64,000 nt of DNA from Steinernema hermaphroditum (taxonomy: Eukaryota; Nematoda; Chromadorea; Rhabditida; Steinernematidae), in assembly GCA_030435675.1 (NCBI GenBank), contig CM059621.1, positions 14,570,001 to 14,634,000 of the forward strand. The letters run 5' to 3'. How positions within the stretch are numbered: the first letter of the stretch is position 1; each line of letters starts with the position of its first letter. The position numbers were made by a program, and so were the translations under genes. The notes beneath the pieces were generated by a model. It did not search any database. It was not told the DNA's origin and saw nothing but the letters and a program-made list of their open reading frames with translations. Positions 9,120 through 21,077 of the stretch are shown here, one piece after another.

Positions 9120-12100
9120 AGATATGCTCTGTTCTGCGTCTTGTAGAGAGGCAACATCCAAGATACTCAAAATTCACATTTTCTAAATCACGTGTTTAAT
9201 CTATCGAATCAAGAGCGTTGTGCCTAATTCTTGAGCGATACAAAAAGAGCGCTATCACGCTGTAGTCGTTTCTTCTCATCTGACTTCAGAGGCGCCATCA
9301 GAGTCGAAGAAAGAGTCTCATCATTAGCTTGTACGAAGAGGTTGATCCTGGCAGCTCCCTTTTTACCCACCCGTCCCCTTTCTTCCAAAATGTCAATTAT
9401 CTTTCCAACCGACGCCAGCACCTCAACCCTTCTTGCGCAACAAATCCAACACCCCATCGTCAGCGATTCCATTGTCACGCGTGTCAGAATGCTCTCGCCG
9501 ATCTGTCAGCTCTGTTCCGAGGCGATCACCGAAGATGTCGGGGCGATATCAAGGCGGCGTTGAATTCGCAACGGCCAGTCACAAGAACTGACCTATAATT
9601 GTCGCCGGATTAACAAAGGAGATGACCGCCGCCGGCAACCGGTCACTTTCCCGCCCGAGTTTTACCTTCGTTCCGCCGCCCGGGGCATTGTTTCGCCTTT
9701 TCAACTTTCGTAATCCGCCGATTGACTCACTCCGCTTTCACTTACCGTCTTTTTTGTTCGGTGCCTCCGTGGACTTTCTGATTTGTTTTCGCTCTGTGTA
9801 ACCACAGAGCGCCGATTGATCAGTTATCCAGGAAATGGAGACCCTTCGAAGGACTCTATTCGTCGACGTGTCTCACATCGTAAATTCGATTTTTATGGGT
9901 TTTAATTGTTCTCTTTTGAGTATTCCAGCTATTAAGGACAAACGGTGATGATGAACACTTTTATGAAGAGACCGCTGAAGTTGAAATTTAAAGTATTAAA
10001 GTATGTGGTTCACGAGGCATTTGGGAATCGTCGAACCTCCAAACAGTGACGGAGCTTCTCCTTGTCATGGCGTTTGGGGCACAGGGTCGGCTTCGGAGCT
10101 CGCATCTTAAAGAAGGATCCTCCTCGTTTGCCGTTGTTGGAAAAGTTGACCAAACGAGAAAAGTCATCTGTAATCGGCCACCTCAAATTACCTGATCTCT
10201 CAGTTATTTTGCTACAAGCTAGGACTAGTCTATTTGTTCCTATACCTCATGTTTCTAAATCAGTTGAATATCATCAAAAAAGGAGAGAGCTGACAGTGGA
10301 TCTGGCATGTTCATAAACAGTACTTTATGCTGTAGAAGCTGCTAGAGTTCAATTTAAGCTATGAAACATCTGGATGATAGTGTGTTAGAGCCTATTTCCA
10401 ACTGGCCTCCCAGGGATAAGTCCGCGGTAACATCATGCCTATAGGCTGTTTCTGCGCGAGAGTGTTTAACTGGACAACTTGACATATAAGTGTCGCCCCA
10501 GTTTTCGTAGAATCCAATCATTCTTACGATCCTAAGCACACGCCAAATGCAAATTAAGGCTCAGAACGAACCCGTTAACGGGCGAACCCTGACCTTCATC
10601 CCTCCCATCTTCTTAACTTCGAAAGTGAAACGACTTTCTGCGGCCGATTCCGGTCAATAAATCGGCGGCGGCCTATCGGCCACGCGAATAAGGAAAACAT
10701 CGCTGTGGCGCGGATTAGTGTGTGCACGACCCCAATTCGACCTCAGACACTTAAACGACACTTCTCCGTGATTTAAACACGAAGCGATCGCGGCCACGCG
10801 ATTCTCGATGTTGCAAAGGCGTTCGTTAGACGGCGTCTTTCCAATCGTCCTTGTGCCATCTGTACGGTCCGATCGTAAATTCCGTCTTTGATGGATCTGT
10901 TTACGGCGACTCACTGAGGAATTTCTCAGTTCCTCAATCGCATTCGACCTAAATCCGCGAAAAATGGGATATTCTCGTGGAGAGTGACAAGAAAATAACT
11001 GGATTCATTTCAATCCTTCCTCCTCGGGTGCTCTCATCTGTGGGGCTTCCTTTCTGAAATCATCTTCTGCAGGATTAAGGATCGACCATCCTCCCTGTGC
11101 GGATTCACCTTTTGAGATCTTTATCCATATCTAGATTTTTTGGGAGCACATCCTCGTCGTCGAGGATAATCTTTCTATAAAAACGCTAAAACCCACGACT
11201 TCGTCTATGTGGAACATTTGAAACAGTCTTCTTTCTTGGTGTATGTCGTAGTCTTCGAGAAACCCGTCTTACATTGTAGGGCTGTTTTCAATCTTTTAAT
11301 GGAGAAAAGATGTGCTAAATCCCTGATAGACTTTGCCCTTTCCAATGACCATACTTCGTTCCAGCTGTATTTTCTGTCATTTGAGTAGTGCTTAATCAAG
11401 GTGTCACTCAGAGACTCTGCCTAACAAACTTTAATCTAACTTGGGAATCTTTCCCTCGGTTGAAATTTTTCGGACTCTAGTGGCATCTACAGAGCGTGTT
11501 ATTCCTGGATTGCCTGTGATTGATGGTTTTCAAATGTTATATGTTCGTCATATGTTTCGTGAAGTCAACAGCTCAGAGCTCTTGTGCCCTTATAATCATT
11601 GCAAAGCTCATTTTTCAGAGATTTTTTCGTCCATGTCCATACGGTGGGAATGGACCTGCATACGGTGTTAATATGTACTTACAAACGACAAGTGTAGCAA
11701 ATTTTTTGTTCTTGTTTTTAGGATACTTCGGCCCCTCTCTTTCAAATACAGCTGGCTTTTATTTATGTAACTTCCCCGAAAAGAGGCCGAAACTTCCGAA
11801 ACCGAGGCTGTGATCCCCACGTCCTTGGAATTGCATAATTAGTCAGAATCCTAGATAGGGGACTCTTTCGACCAGCCCTAAGCAGCTAACCAGCTAACAT
11901 TCTTCCACAGAGATCGTCGATCGCCCAGTTCCTCAATCGTTCCTTTTCAAGATGCGCGCACATTGCTCTTCATTGATCTCTTTTTGTATGCGATCACTGA
12001 CCTCTTTTACATGTTCTCCAAGGGATAGACTCTTCCGCGGGGCTGCAAGGTGTGATATGTGCAAAGTTTTGCATAGATGAGTGCATACACAGTTGACTAT

Positions 12101-12348
12101 TATGTACATTTTTATTGACCCCATATTGACGTAATTGGCTGCATAACTTAAAATAGAATATCGAACTATTGAACCAACACCAATTTGCAATGATGGATCA
12201 CTCGATTTGTTGGATATATTGAAAGCATAAAATTAATCTGCCTATATCCAAATACATCTTCCTGCTGTTCTTGCATTGTAAAAGGCGATATTAGTGTTAT
12301 CTACTCGCGCGATATTCACATGACCACATACAGATATTTCTTTGCAGA
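9120..12348. other. non-coding interval upstream of the mucin-like gene
   Basis: Open frames here (for example 9224..9478 minus, 10062..10316 plus, 10654..10914 minus) overlap one another, lack splice-linked partners and show no motifs. I see no tRNA, rRNA or repeat array. The last few hundred bases may hold the promoter of the gene at 12349. Confidence 0.4.
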
Positions 12349-14622
12349 ATGAGGGACGTTGACCTCCTCCTTCTTCTCCTCTCCACCCTCATCATCCCCT
12401 CCAATGGCCAACTCACCATGAGCGACACGGTCCGCGCGGGACTCTCCGTCTGGGGAAAACTGCTTAATCGTCTCGCCGCCCCGAACCTGCAGCCCGGAGA
12501 CAAGCTTCCCTTCGCCGAGTTCGAGTACGAGGACGCTGTTCCACAGTACCAAGGTCCGCTGTCCGACCTGATGCGACCCGTGATGCAGGCCACCGGCTGG
12601 GAAGGCTACAAGGGCGACCACGGAGTGCCGCCGGACACGTCCGTCTTCAACTACCCGCAGCTCAACAAATTCCAGCCTCAAGCGGTGCCTGAGGTGGAGG
12701 ACAAGAACGCGGGGATCATCAGCGAGAAGATGCTCTATCAGCTCCTGCCGAGGGTGAAGGGAGAGCCTGCCTTCCCTACTACATCCACCACAACGACGAC
12801 GACCACCACCACCACCACTACCACCACCACCACTACAGAAGCCCTTACAACTACAGAACCTCCTACAACGACAACTACGGAGCCCACAACCACCACCGAG
12901 GAGCCCACGACTCATACCGTAACCCTCGTCACAGCGAACATCACTTCCGAAGCGACCCACAACGCTACCGTAGTGGAATCGACGCCTTCGGTCGTCGACG
13001 AACTCATCGAGAAGACCGACGAGGAGATCGTGAAGATCCTCACGGCGGAGGAGCCCTCCAACACGACGACGACCACCACAGAAGCCCCGACGACTGCTTC
13101 TACCACCCCGAGTACCACCACAGTACCCACCAAACCAACCACGACAAAGCCCACGACGACAACGGAAGTGTTGACCCCGCACGCGACGGATATGAGAATC
13201 ATCACTCAGGCCCCGAAGGGCTACACGCTTGTCAGCTTCAACTCAAAATCCGACGAGAAAGCGCAGGGCAAGGAGAAGAACGAGGCTGTTCATGGGATTC
13301 CGGAAGCGGAGGAGGAGTCCCCAGGTACGAGCTCCGTTTCCAACAAGCGGAAAGCTTTGCTGGCGATAGAATTCATTGTCTAGACACTGACGGTCTACGA
13401 CTGCCGTCGACTGTCTAGACATTACATTGAAATATGCAATGCATGTGACATATTTCAGACGAGATCGCTTTCCAAAAAGAAGACGCGACGAAGGCCGTCC
13501 AGCCAACAGAGGAGAAGGCATCGGGCTTCATCACCGACGCCCCCAACCCGGAAATCCGCAACATGATCGGTCCTGTCAGCAGCTTGGTCGAAGGCATGAT
13601 GCCACTCGTTCTGAAGCCTCTTCTCGGATATGGTTCTCAGGCAAGTCCACTCAATCTATCGTATAATTTAGCTTTTTGAGTTCGTTACATGTTTTTTTTC
13701 CTTTGGAAGTTAACGTAACCCTACAGATTTTTTAAACACCCGATAACACTAGGTTTTCATGCTACCGTAACCTAACAACAATAATCGCTCTCCCTATACC
13801 GTAACCCAAATTTATTTCAGGCTGCCGCTCTCGCCCCGGCCACTGGCTTCAGAGCCGCAGGCGTAAACCAGCTCACCGATGTGAATCCCATCTCTCCTCC
13901 GGCCATGGAGCAGCAGCGTCTTCTTCCCATGAACGATCAGGGCGGCTTCGGCACGGCCCTCGCCCGTGTGCTCTCCCAGAATCGCCCCGAACCTGTCCGT
14001 GCAGCTCCTCGAGTTGTTCCGCACGCGCACCTCATGCAGACCGATGGCTCTTACTCCAATGAACTCTTCAACTACGGCCAGAATCGCCCTCGTCAAGTCC
14101 TCGGTCAAGTCGCCGGGCCTCCGATTACGCCCGAGCAGTATGCTCGTCTTTACAGTAGAGTGGCGCCGGTGCCCGTGCAGCACGCCGACGCCGAGCGGAG
14201 ACCGCCCTCCAACAGTTTTTGGTCGGCCGACGTCCAAAGCTACAGTCCTCCGTTGAGCTCCTATGGCGCTAGCTACGGCCAGCCAGAGCCCCTGCCGGTG
14301 GTGGCGACAAATCCGTCTGCGTCTTCTTCGTTCCTTCAGGCGCAGACGCTTCCCACTGCGGAGAGCACTATCTCGGTGCCAACGGCCCCTCCGCAGCCAC
14401 TTCCTCCGAAGGAGGGTAAGCAAAGCGTGTACCAAACGTCGTAACATAAATTTTGCAGCATTCGCTCCCGACTCAGGATTGTTCATGGGAGATAATTCTC
14501 CAGATGGAAACCTCGGCTTCGGCGGAGGGCGACGACCGGACATGAGTTTCGAGGAGAACTTCGGGAGAGACGGGAAGAGGAACACTCAGGACGATTCGTA
14601 TAGCTTCTTTGGTCGCCGATAG
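12349..14622 (+). CDS. secreted Thr-rich mucin-like protein
   Basis: Exons 12349..13324, 13459..13640, 13821..14415 and 14459..14622 encode 638 residues. A clear signal peptide (DLLLLLLSTLIIPSNG) is followed by about 120 ordinary residues, then two long threonine tracts (12781..12915 and 13065..13170) interleaved with P, E and A, typical of O-glycosylated mucin spacers. The later exons are Pro/Gln/Ser-rich without membrane segments and end in a Gly/Asp-rich tail (GGGRRPDM). Intron 2 starts with GC (CAG|GCAAGT at 13641), a GC-AG intron; frame continuity requires it. AATAAA at 14687. The ATG follows TTTGCAG by one base, fitting trans-splicing. Cuticle, eggshell or pharyngeal lining roles are possible but not shown. 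Confidence 0.75.
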
Positions 14623-14746
14623 TCGCCAAACGCCAGCAGTAGTGATAGAAGTGCCAAAGATCCCATTCACCGCCATACCAGAGCTTAATAAATAATGTAA
14701 TACATTGTATAAATCGGCTGTGAAGCCGAACACCCAAAAAAAAACG

Positions 14747-15134
14747 CTATTCGGCTCCACGGAAGAACGGCTGCTCACGATAGAAGTATTCGCGCCACGG
14801 CATCTGCTTCGTTATGTTGATTTCGATGGCTTTCTGCTCGCACCTCGGCGGGATGATCATCTGATCGTAGAATTCAATGGCCTTCCTTCTTGCGCGTTTC
14901 CCACGAATCTGCAATTCTGATTTATTCAAAGAAACATAAGATTAGTGCTTACCGCTTCGATGACGAGAAGGAGACCAAAAGAGATGAAGCCAAAGAAGAA
15001 GAGACTCACACCAATGTAGAGAAATTTCATTAATTCATTCTGAAAATGAAATTAGGAGGAGCAAACTAATATGGCAAGATCACCTCATGGAAATTGATCT
15101 TCCCGACAACTTCTTCGTCAAATTTGGGAGACAT
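14747..15134 (-). CDS. small single-pass membrane protein
   Basis: Exons 15084..15134, 14953..15039 and 14747..14908 (introns about 44 nt) give 99 residues: an acidic N-terminus (MSPKFDEEVVGKINFHE), one membrane helix (FLYIGVSLFFFGFISFGLLLVI) and a basic, aromatic tail (AIRGKRARRKAIEFYDQ ... MPWREYFYR). The tail-to-tail distance to the mucin-like gene is only 124 bp. There is no signal peptide, so an internal membrane location such as ER or mitochondrion is possible. Family not recognised. Confidence 0.65.
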
Positions 15135-15599
15135 CGACCGTTCCGCTGGAATCAAAGGTGACAAGTGGCGAGATGCACGAGCATCTTCTGTCTAGCAGAG
15201 CAGAGAGACGTCTAAAATTTGCATATGGCAAGCGCTGCACTTGCAAATCGTCATTTTTCGCCTTTAAGAGATAAAGAGAGGTCGCTATGGCGTCCTTCTC
15301 TGGTTACGCCTATCCTAGGCTGAGCAGGACTCGCTAAACGTACAGCGAATTCCGCAAAATTGACTGATGGCCTCAAAACGTCTTGCTTTCTGGAGTTTAG
15401 TGGATGTATGTTCTCCCGCATCTGCTTGCCTGATCATTTCATGAGGAGTACGGTGTTTACTGATTTCAAATTCGGAATTTTGGAAACCCTCTTTGAAACT
15501 GTTCATGTTATCAACTCGAGTATTTGGAGGCGCGTGGTGAGATTAGTCACATTTAGATCTTTAATTTCGGTCCTTTTTAGTAGGCAGATTGTGCGGAAC

Positions 15600-16210
15600 A
15601 TGGCTTCAACGGCGGGAAACAAGAGGAACGAGCGCCTCATCTGGGTCGACTGCGAGATGACCGGACTGGACCTTGAGAAGAACACGCTGGTGGAAATCGC
15701 CTGCATCGTCACCGAAGGCGACCTGAGCGTCGTTGCTGAGGGACCCAGCATTGTGATCCGCCAAGACGAAGCGACGCTTAATGACATGAACGAATGGTGC
15801 AAAGAAACATTCGCAAAGAACGGACTTACGCAACGGATTCGAGCGAGTGAGATCTCAATGGTTCAAGCGGAGAAACAGGTACTCGACTTTGTGAAGACAC
15901 ACACGGAGCCCGGAAAGTGCGCCCTTGCTGGAAATACCGTCGGCATGGATCGCCGTTTCATTGACAAGTACATGCCTGAGTTGGGTCGGCATTTCCACTA
16001 TCGCACCGTCGATGTTTCCAGTTTCAAAGAGGTAAACAGTCTCGATTTCATCTCGATTGTTTTCTGAGGGTTAATGTTTAGATGTTCCGTCGATGGAAGC
16101 CAGAGGAGTATGCGAAAGTTCCGGCGAAGTCGGAGAAACACTTGGCGCTGTCTGACATCAGGGAGAGTATTGCAGAGTTGCAATACTACAAGGAACATTT
16201 TATTAAATAA
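15600..16210 (+). CDS. REXO2: oligoribonuclease (REXO2 type 3'-5' exonuclease)
   Basis: Exons 15600..16031 and 16082..16210 encode 186 residues, close to the family's usual size of about 180-205. All DEDDh catalytic residues are visible: D17 and E19 in [11 protein letters not shown]117 in [12 protein letters not shown]164 and D169 in HLALSD. Also typical are [13 protein letters not shown] and [11 protein letters not shown]. The enzyme degrades very short RNA oligomers to mononucleotides and in animals acts in mitochondria and cytosol. The frame stays open upstream of the chosen ATG, and a leader such as RRVVRLVTFRSLISVLFSRQ could provide a mitochondrial targeting sequence if a longer transcript exists; TTTTTAG at 15575..15581 would remove it after trans-splicing. 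Confidence 0.93.
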
Positions 16211-16529
16211 GTTGGTTGTATTCATTTTTCGACGTTGTTGATTGTTTATTGTTGTTAATTTATTTTGGAGGTTCAGGTGTTGAATAGAATTTGAGAGAAC
16301 GGTCGGCTGTCTAAGCATGATTGATCCCATACACGATGTAGAAGCTAAGGCCGTGATAGACGAGCGCGCAATATCATAGTTCACAAAACTTGTGCCATTG
16401 ACTTCCTGGCCTTTCTAGGTGTCTGTGAAATAGTTTGTCTGTCAGTCCTGTAGACGGAAAGGGTACAAACCAGCTCGCTGGACCTTCATTCGTGATTCGA
16501 GTTGTCCGGGAAGGCGGCGGTTGTAGGCC

Positions 16530-18298
16530 ATGGAGAAGGACAGGCAGGTGCTGAGCGCCCGCGAGGCGAACCGTAAGTCCGGAGGCTTAAAAACAGGGAT
16601 CATCAGTCTCTTCCGAAGAGCGAAAGATGGAACGGCACACAAGGTATAGCACCACCGATTGGTAACCCGTGTTTATCGTTGGATTTCAGCTGGTACGCCG
16701 AACTGGCGAGGATAAAAAGAGGGATCTGGATACACAAATGGGAAGTGAGCGTGACCGAGCAAGACGAACGGGGGTGAGTGTATTACTGTCTAAGATTTTA
16801 ATCGATCTCTTTTTATTTAGCGATCATCTTTTCGTAGGAATCGCATCGGATCGGCGGAGAAGATCAACGGCCGGGGTAGCAAGGAGCGCATAGAAGCCCG
16901 AGGCAGCAAAGAGCGCATCGAAGTCAGGGGCAGTAGGGAGCGGATTGAAGTCAGAGGCAGTAGGGAGCGAATCGAAGCCAGAGGCAGTAGGGAGCGATTT
17001 CACGCTATCCAATCAAACTCGGGAAAGCGTCGAAAGCCATCGAAATTCGCATTGGGTGCAAAGAAACCAAGTCGTTCTCCGCCTCCGCGCCATGAACCAT
17101 CGATAATGCCAACAACGTTTGAGGAGGTGAACACTCCCATGCAGCCGGCGAAGACAAGGATGAAGTGCCGCGAAAAAGACGAGAAGGACGATGACATGAC
17201 TCCAACGGAATTCGTACGTATCGCAGCACCTCTGCGTCCGGCTAATCCAGACGCAAAAATAAAAGTTCCCGTTCCGAAGGCGATCATGGTGCACCATGAT
17301 TCTATGGTCTGCCTCTCATTTGATCTCTTTTAGTGTGCAGTTATTACCGAGGATGATGGTCCGGCCATATTGGTGAAGAGTCCACTGACGCAGAATGCTG
17401 ATGCTATCGATACTCCGGAAATTGTTAATGTGGTGCCCGATTTACCTGCTGAGCCCGTTATAACTCCTGTAATCATCGCAGCGACCCCCATCCTACCACC
17501 CAGCCCTGGTAGTCCACCGACTAATCAAGCGGTTCCAACTCTACCTTCACCGCCGAGCCCAACAAATGAGCAGGCCGTGCCAAATCTGTCAGGTCCTATT
17601 GCCATAAATCCTGAGACTCCTGCTCAGCAGGCTTCACCCATTTCGAAGCCTAAACCTGGTTCCCTCCAGTCTACACCGCCTGCTGCAAAGCTACAGCCCA
17701 CAAACATTGAACCGAATTTACCTATCACGAATCAGGAAACCACTGTGAAGGAAGATGCCGGCTTCTCCCAATCGCCTGCGCCTTCGTATGTCTACGAGAT
17801 GGTGGGGGATACTGATTTTCATCATTTGAACATTATACCTTGCAGACATATTCACTCGATAGAAATGGAAACCTTATTCCGCGCTGGGTTCCAGTTCGTC
17901 AAAAGAATCCTCCTGTAAATCTGAATGAGCAAGACCCAGCGCAACCACAGCTGAATGAGCCAGAAGCGAAGGAGTCGGAGGAGATGAGACCAGAGCAGAA
18001 AAATCCTATCGCTGAACCAAAGATGCTTGAACCAAATAAGGCAAATCTCAAGATGCCTGAATTGAAGAACTCAGATCCCAAAGTAACCGAACTGAAGAAA
18101 TCAGAGAAAAAAGTACCCGAAATGAAGAAGTCACAGCCAAAAGTGCCAGAACTGAAAAAATCAGAGCCGAAAGTTGCGGAAAGAAAGAAGTCAGAGCCTA
18201 GGGTGTCTGGTCAGGAGAAGCCCGGAAAGAAAGCAAAGCTTGAAGAGGAAGACCCTCCCAAATCCGCTTACTTCCAAATGTTCCAGTACACACGATAA
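16530..18298 (+). CDS. basic, repeat-rich low-complexity protein
   Basis: Exons 16530..16643, 16690..16773, 16821..17288, 17334..17801 and 17846..18298 encode 528 residues; a stop lies in frame just before the ATG. Exon 3 begins with five near-perfect copies of an eight-residue unit, RGS(K/R)ERIE(A/V), rich in alternating charge. Exon 4 is Pro/Thr/Ala-rich. Exon 5 carries six to seven copies of an eleven-residue unit of the type KKSEPKVPEL followed by a Lys-rich end (PGKKAKLEEED). For intron 3 the donor at 17289 (45 nt) was chosen over a later one that would leave only 27 nt. AATAAA at 18337. It looks disordered and may bind nucleic acid or cytoskeleton; no family recognised. Confidence 0.65.
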
Positions 18299-18801
18299 GT
18301 CCAGTACTCTCATGTTCGGTATTTAGTACAGCACGCAATAAATGGATGCCTATATGCACAGACAACTTTCCGGTGTTCCGTATTTCCTACGTTCTGTGTT
18401 GCGCTTGACAGCATGTTCGTCTTATGTCAGCGTTGGGTAGAGCCATCCGGTAGAGCCACGACTCCACTCGGACGAATTCACGGAAGAAATGGGAAAAACA
18501 GTTATCTCGGGTACCCATCTATACCGTGATCATACAAATACAGGCAGCTTCTCCTGTCAATCTCGTGCTCTCGTAGCTTCTGCCACATTTGAACCGGCAG
18601 AAGTTCATACTTGGTCCCAGAGCGACAACCTAAGCCTGAGATTTGTCTCTGATGGCACTACGGTGTCTGCAGTGTCATTTGCGTCACTCCGTGTTTCTTG
18701 CCAAGTGGCTAATTTGTTCTCCCGCGTTCGTTTATGCGCAAATTGCGTGAAGTTATTCCAGTGTATTTCAGTTTGTCCATTGTTTCAGGTTAGCCAAGGC
18801 A
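18299..18801. other. intergenic interval
   Basis: About 500 bp between two genes on the same strand. The open frame 18489..18833 overlaps the next gene in another frame and shows no domain. TGTTTCAG at 18781..18788, 14 bases before the next ATG, fits a trans-splice acceptor. Confidence 0.4.
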
Positions 18802-19785
18802 ATGTCGCCCAGGAAACGCCCAAGAACCGATGACATCAAGAAGAGTGAGCCGCCGATGAAAAAGGTGGCTGGAGCTGTCAGACTATCGTATAATTACCTA
18901 CTGAAAAGCGAGTGGGTAAGATTGTGGAAGTAGTTGCGAGGTGTCACAATGATTCCATTTTAGTTGGCTGTGCACCACGGGAATCGCGTCATAGGAACCA
19001 GCGGAGTTGGCTACTCGTCCGTGTTCGCCACTCACATGGTTTGCGAGGGACGCTGGTACTTCGAAGTAAAGTACACTGGTCAAGACTGTTCGCGACGGCA
19101 GTCGCACTTCCGCGTTGGATTTGCACAAATCACTGGTATGACCCCTTCCGCTGTAATTAGCGACTGACGGCTCTGTTTCAGAAGATGTCATTAGCACAGC
19201 TTGCCGAGGAGAAGGCGGATACATGTTCGGAAGCCGCAATGGTATAATATATCACAATGCCAAGCCACGCAGATATTATGGTAAAATGATAGAGCAGGGT
19301 GACGTCGTAGGTATGCCTTGTCGAAATCTATTCGTGTCGCTCAAGCAGATATTTAGGATGCTTGCTCGATCTTCCCAAAAGCCGACGCTCGGCGATTGCG
19401 ATTAGAAGATGTTTCACATATTTAGATAAGAAGTTCGAGGAGACGAGAGCGATGTCAAGACATGAGCAGAAGATAGCTCCGCCGCAGGTCCCTTCTCCCG
19501 CTATTGACTGGGCTGATCAAGAGAGCCACGACGATAAAGTGATGAAGCCTGTCATCGGCTCGAGGGTCAGTTCAAAACGGCAGAATATCCGATGCAATCC
19601 ATTGTCTTTAGGTAGAATTTTTCGTCAACGGAGAATCATGTGGTCCAGCGTTCCGGGACATCAACGAGGGTTGTTATTTCCCCGTGATCGCCATCTACAT
19701 GGGCGCCGTGATTGACGCTAATTTTGGTCCACAATTCTTATCCCCTCTCCCGGAAGGCGCATTGCCGTACAATAAGTGTGCGTAA
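18802..19785 (+). CDS. SPRY-domain protein, ASH2L C-terminal type
   Basis: Exons 18802..18915, 18964..19135, 19182..19310, 19357..19565 and 19612..19785 encode 265 residues. Almost the whole protein is the SPRY region of the ASH2L type: GVGYSSVFATHMVCEGRWYFEV, SHFRVGFAQI, YHNAKPRRYYGKMIEQGDVVG, then after a spacer VEFFVNGESCGPAFRDINEG and YFPVIAIYMGAVIDANFGPQF. In ASH2L this module binds RbBP5 and activates the SET1/MLL H3K4 methyltransferases. The N-terminal zinc-finger and winged-helix parts of full-length ASH2L are absent; instead there is a short basic leader (SPRKRPRTDD). It may be a shortened paralogue, or an upstream exon could be outside my model. AATAAA at 19808. Confidence 0.85.
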
Positions 19786-19872
19786 TGAATAACTATGTCC
19801 TATTTAGAATAAACGTGTAACGTTATGACTTATTTATTCATTGCTTGATGATGTCATCTTCGTCAGTATTTG

Positions 19873-20034
19873 TTAAGCGATTCTAGAACTGGAGGTGAGA
19901 CAGTTTTGTTGGTAGAAGCCCCTCATTCGCCGGTAGCGAATGAACCAAAGCATGGCGATGGCGAAGAACAGAATGATGAGCGGAATAAATATTAAGCAGT
20001 ACGGCGATGGGAACAGTGCTTTCCAGAAGCCCAT
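19873..20034 (-). CDS. very small membrane protein
   Basis: A single exon of 53 residues starting MGFWKALF, with one strong hydrophobic helix (LIFIPLIILFFAIAMLWFI) followed by a basic YRRMR stop-transfer. GTTCAG 11 bases upstream of this ATG could be a trans-splice acceptor; reading from the earlier ATG at 20115 would add 27 charged residues. Its 3' end faces the SPRY gene. The open frame alone is short, so this rests on the membrane helix and start context. Confidence 0.4.
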   Translation of the reverse strand: MGFWKALFPSPYCLIFIPLIILFFAIAMLWFIRYRRMRGFYQQNCLTSSSRIA

Positions 20035-20520
20035 GATTTGACTGTGCTGAACGGGCGGCGACGCGCTTTTATTTCCGTCCTGACTGTACTTGCATCGCTT
20101 TGACCGTTTTAGCATTTTGAGAAAACCGCGCGTGGTTTTTGTGCAAAAGCAGACTAGACATAAATCTTGCAAAAGTGGCTCAGATAACGCATGTGACCCG
20201 ACCGGTGTTGTGGGCAATCGTGTCGCTACCGTAATTTATAGCAGGCGCCGAAGCGGTGGTAGTGGAATGGTAGCGTTCGTCGGACTGAACATTCCAGTCT
20301 AGACACATAAGAGTAGACATTCGTGCCAGGACCTGAGGACTATAAAGTCGACTGGAAGCTCCGGCGATACTGCTCCTACAGAAGAACTCTCAAACTTGGG
20401 GAGATCCACCGTCTTACTGAAGTCATCACGACTTTGATGTGATGCTTTCCACATGGTTTGTATCGCTTTTATAGATCCTTAAAACATAAAACATGACCAC
20501 CCCAGTAGGGTTAGATAGCA
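20035..20520. other. intergenic interval
   Basis: Separates the small minus-strand gene from the EGF-like gene. No gene, RNA or element was recognised; one TCTAGAC-type motif is present near 20300. Confidence 0.35.
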
Positions 20521-20853
20521 ATGTCTCTTCGATTCTTCGTGCTTTCAGCCATCCTATCCGTGGCGAACACCGCCAACTCAACATGCAACTGTCCACCGGA
20601 CATCCCTTGCCAGAGTGCCTCCAATGGCACCACGTCTGAATGTATTTGCCGGCCTAGGTTCTTCGGACCAAGATGTGAAGAGTTTGAGTCGACACCATTG
20701 TTGGGCGACTTCATTGCTTGGATGGTCATCATGTCACCGTGGGCACTTGTCGTTTTCCTCGTAGTATTTCTGATTGTGTACGAGTTTTGTGTACTTAGAC
20801 GAGGCCACTACAAGGAGAACTTTCTCATTGGGGCAGGAATCAACCGAGTTTGA
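20521..20853 (+). CDS. EGF-like single-pass membrane protein
   Basis: One exon of 110 residues. Signal peptide (RFFVLSAILSVANTA), then an EGF-like module with six cysteines (CNCPPDIPC...NGTTSECICRPRFFGPRCEE) including the typical C.C.PRFFGPRC end, two N-glycosylation sequons, and one membrane helix (WALVVFLVVFLIVYEFCVL) followed by RRGHYKENF. AATAAA at 20865..20870. The layout (signal, one EGF, helix, short tail) resembles small surface ligands or shed factors, but partner and pathway cannot be told. The gene lies in the same orientation as the next one, 225 bp upstream of it. Confidence 0.8.
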   Translation: MSLRFFVLSAILSVANTANSTCNCPPDIPCQSASNGTTSECICRPRFFGPRCEEFESTPLLGDFIAWMVIMSPWALVVFLVVFLIVYEFCVLRRGHYKENFLIGAGINRV

Positions 20854-21077
20854 AGTGTTTGTTGAATAAAGTTCGATGAAATCTTTCCCTGTGTGAAAAC
20901 AGCGAGCGGGAGAGAAGTGCAGATTTATAATGCTCGGTCCCACAACGAATATAGTAACCAATTTTGAGGGGATTGATGGTATTAGGCCTGTGCAGCGGTC
21001 ATTCATTGCCATTGGTGACTGTGGACGACTTGAGATGTTTTTAGCGAGCTGCTTCACTTCTTTTTTTTGCAGCGGAC

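Noticed and set aside
9340..9360. GGTTGATCCTGGCAG resembles the start of 18S rRNA
   Set aside because: Only about 15 bases match and the following sequence does not continue as rRNA.
12316..13182. 288-codon minus-strand Gly/Arg-rich open frame
   Set aside because: Exact antisense of the Thr-rich exon; ACN codons read backwards give Gly/Val/Arg runs.
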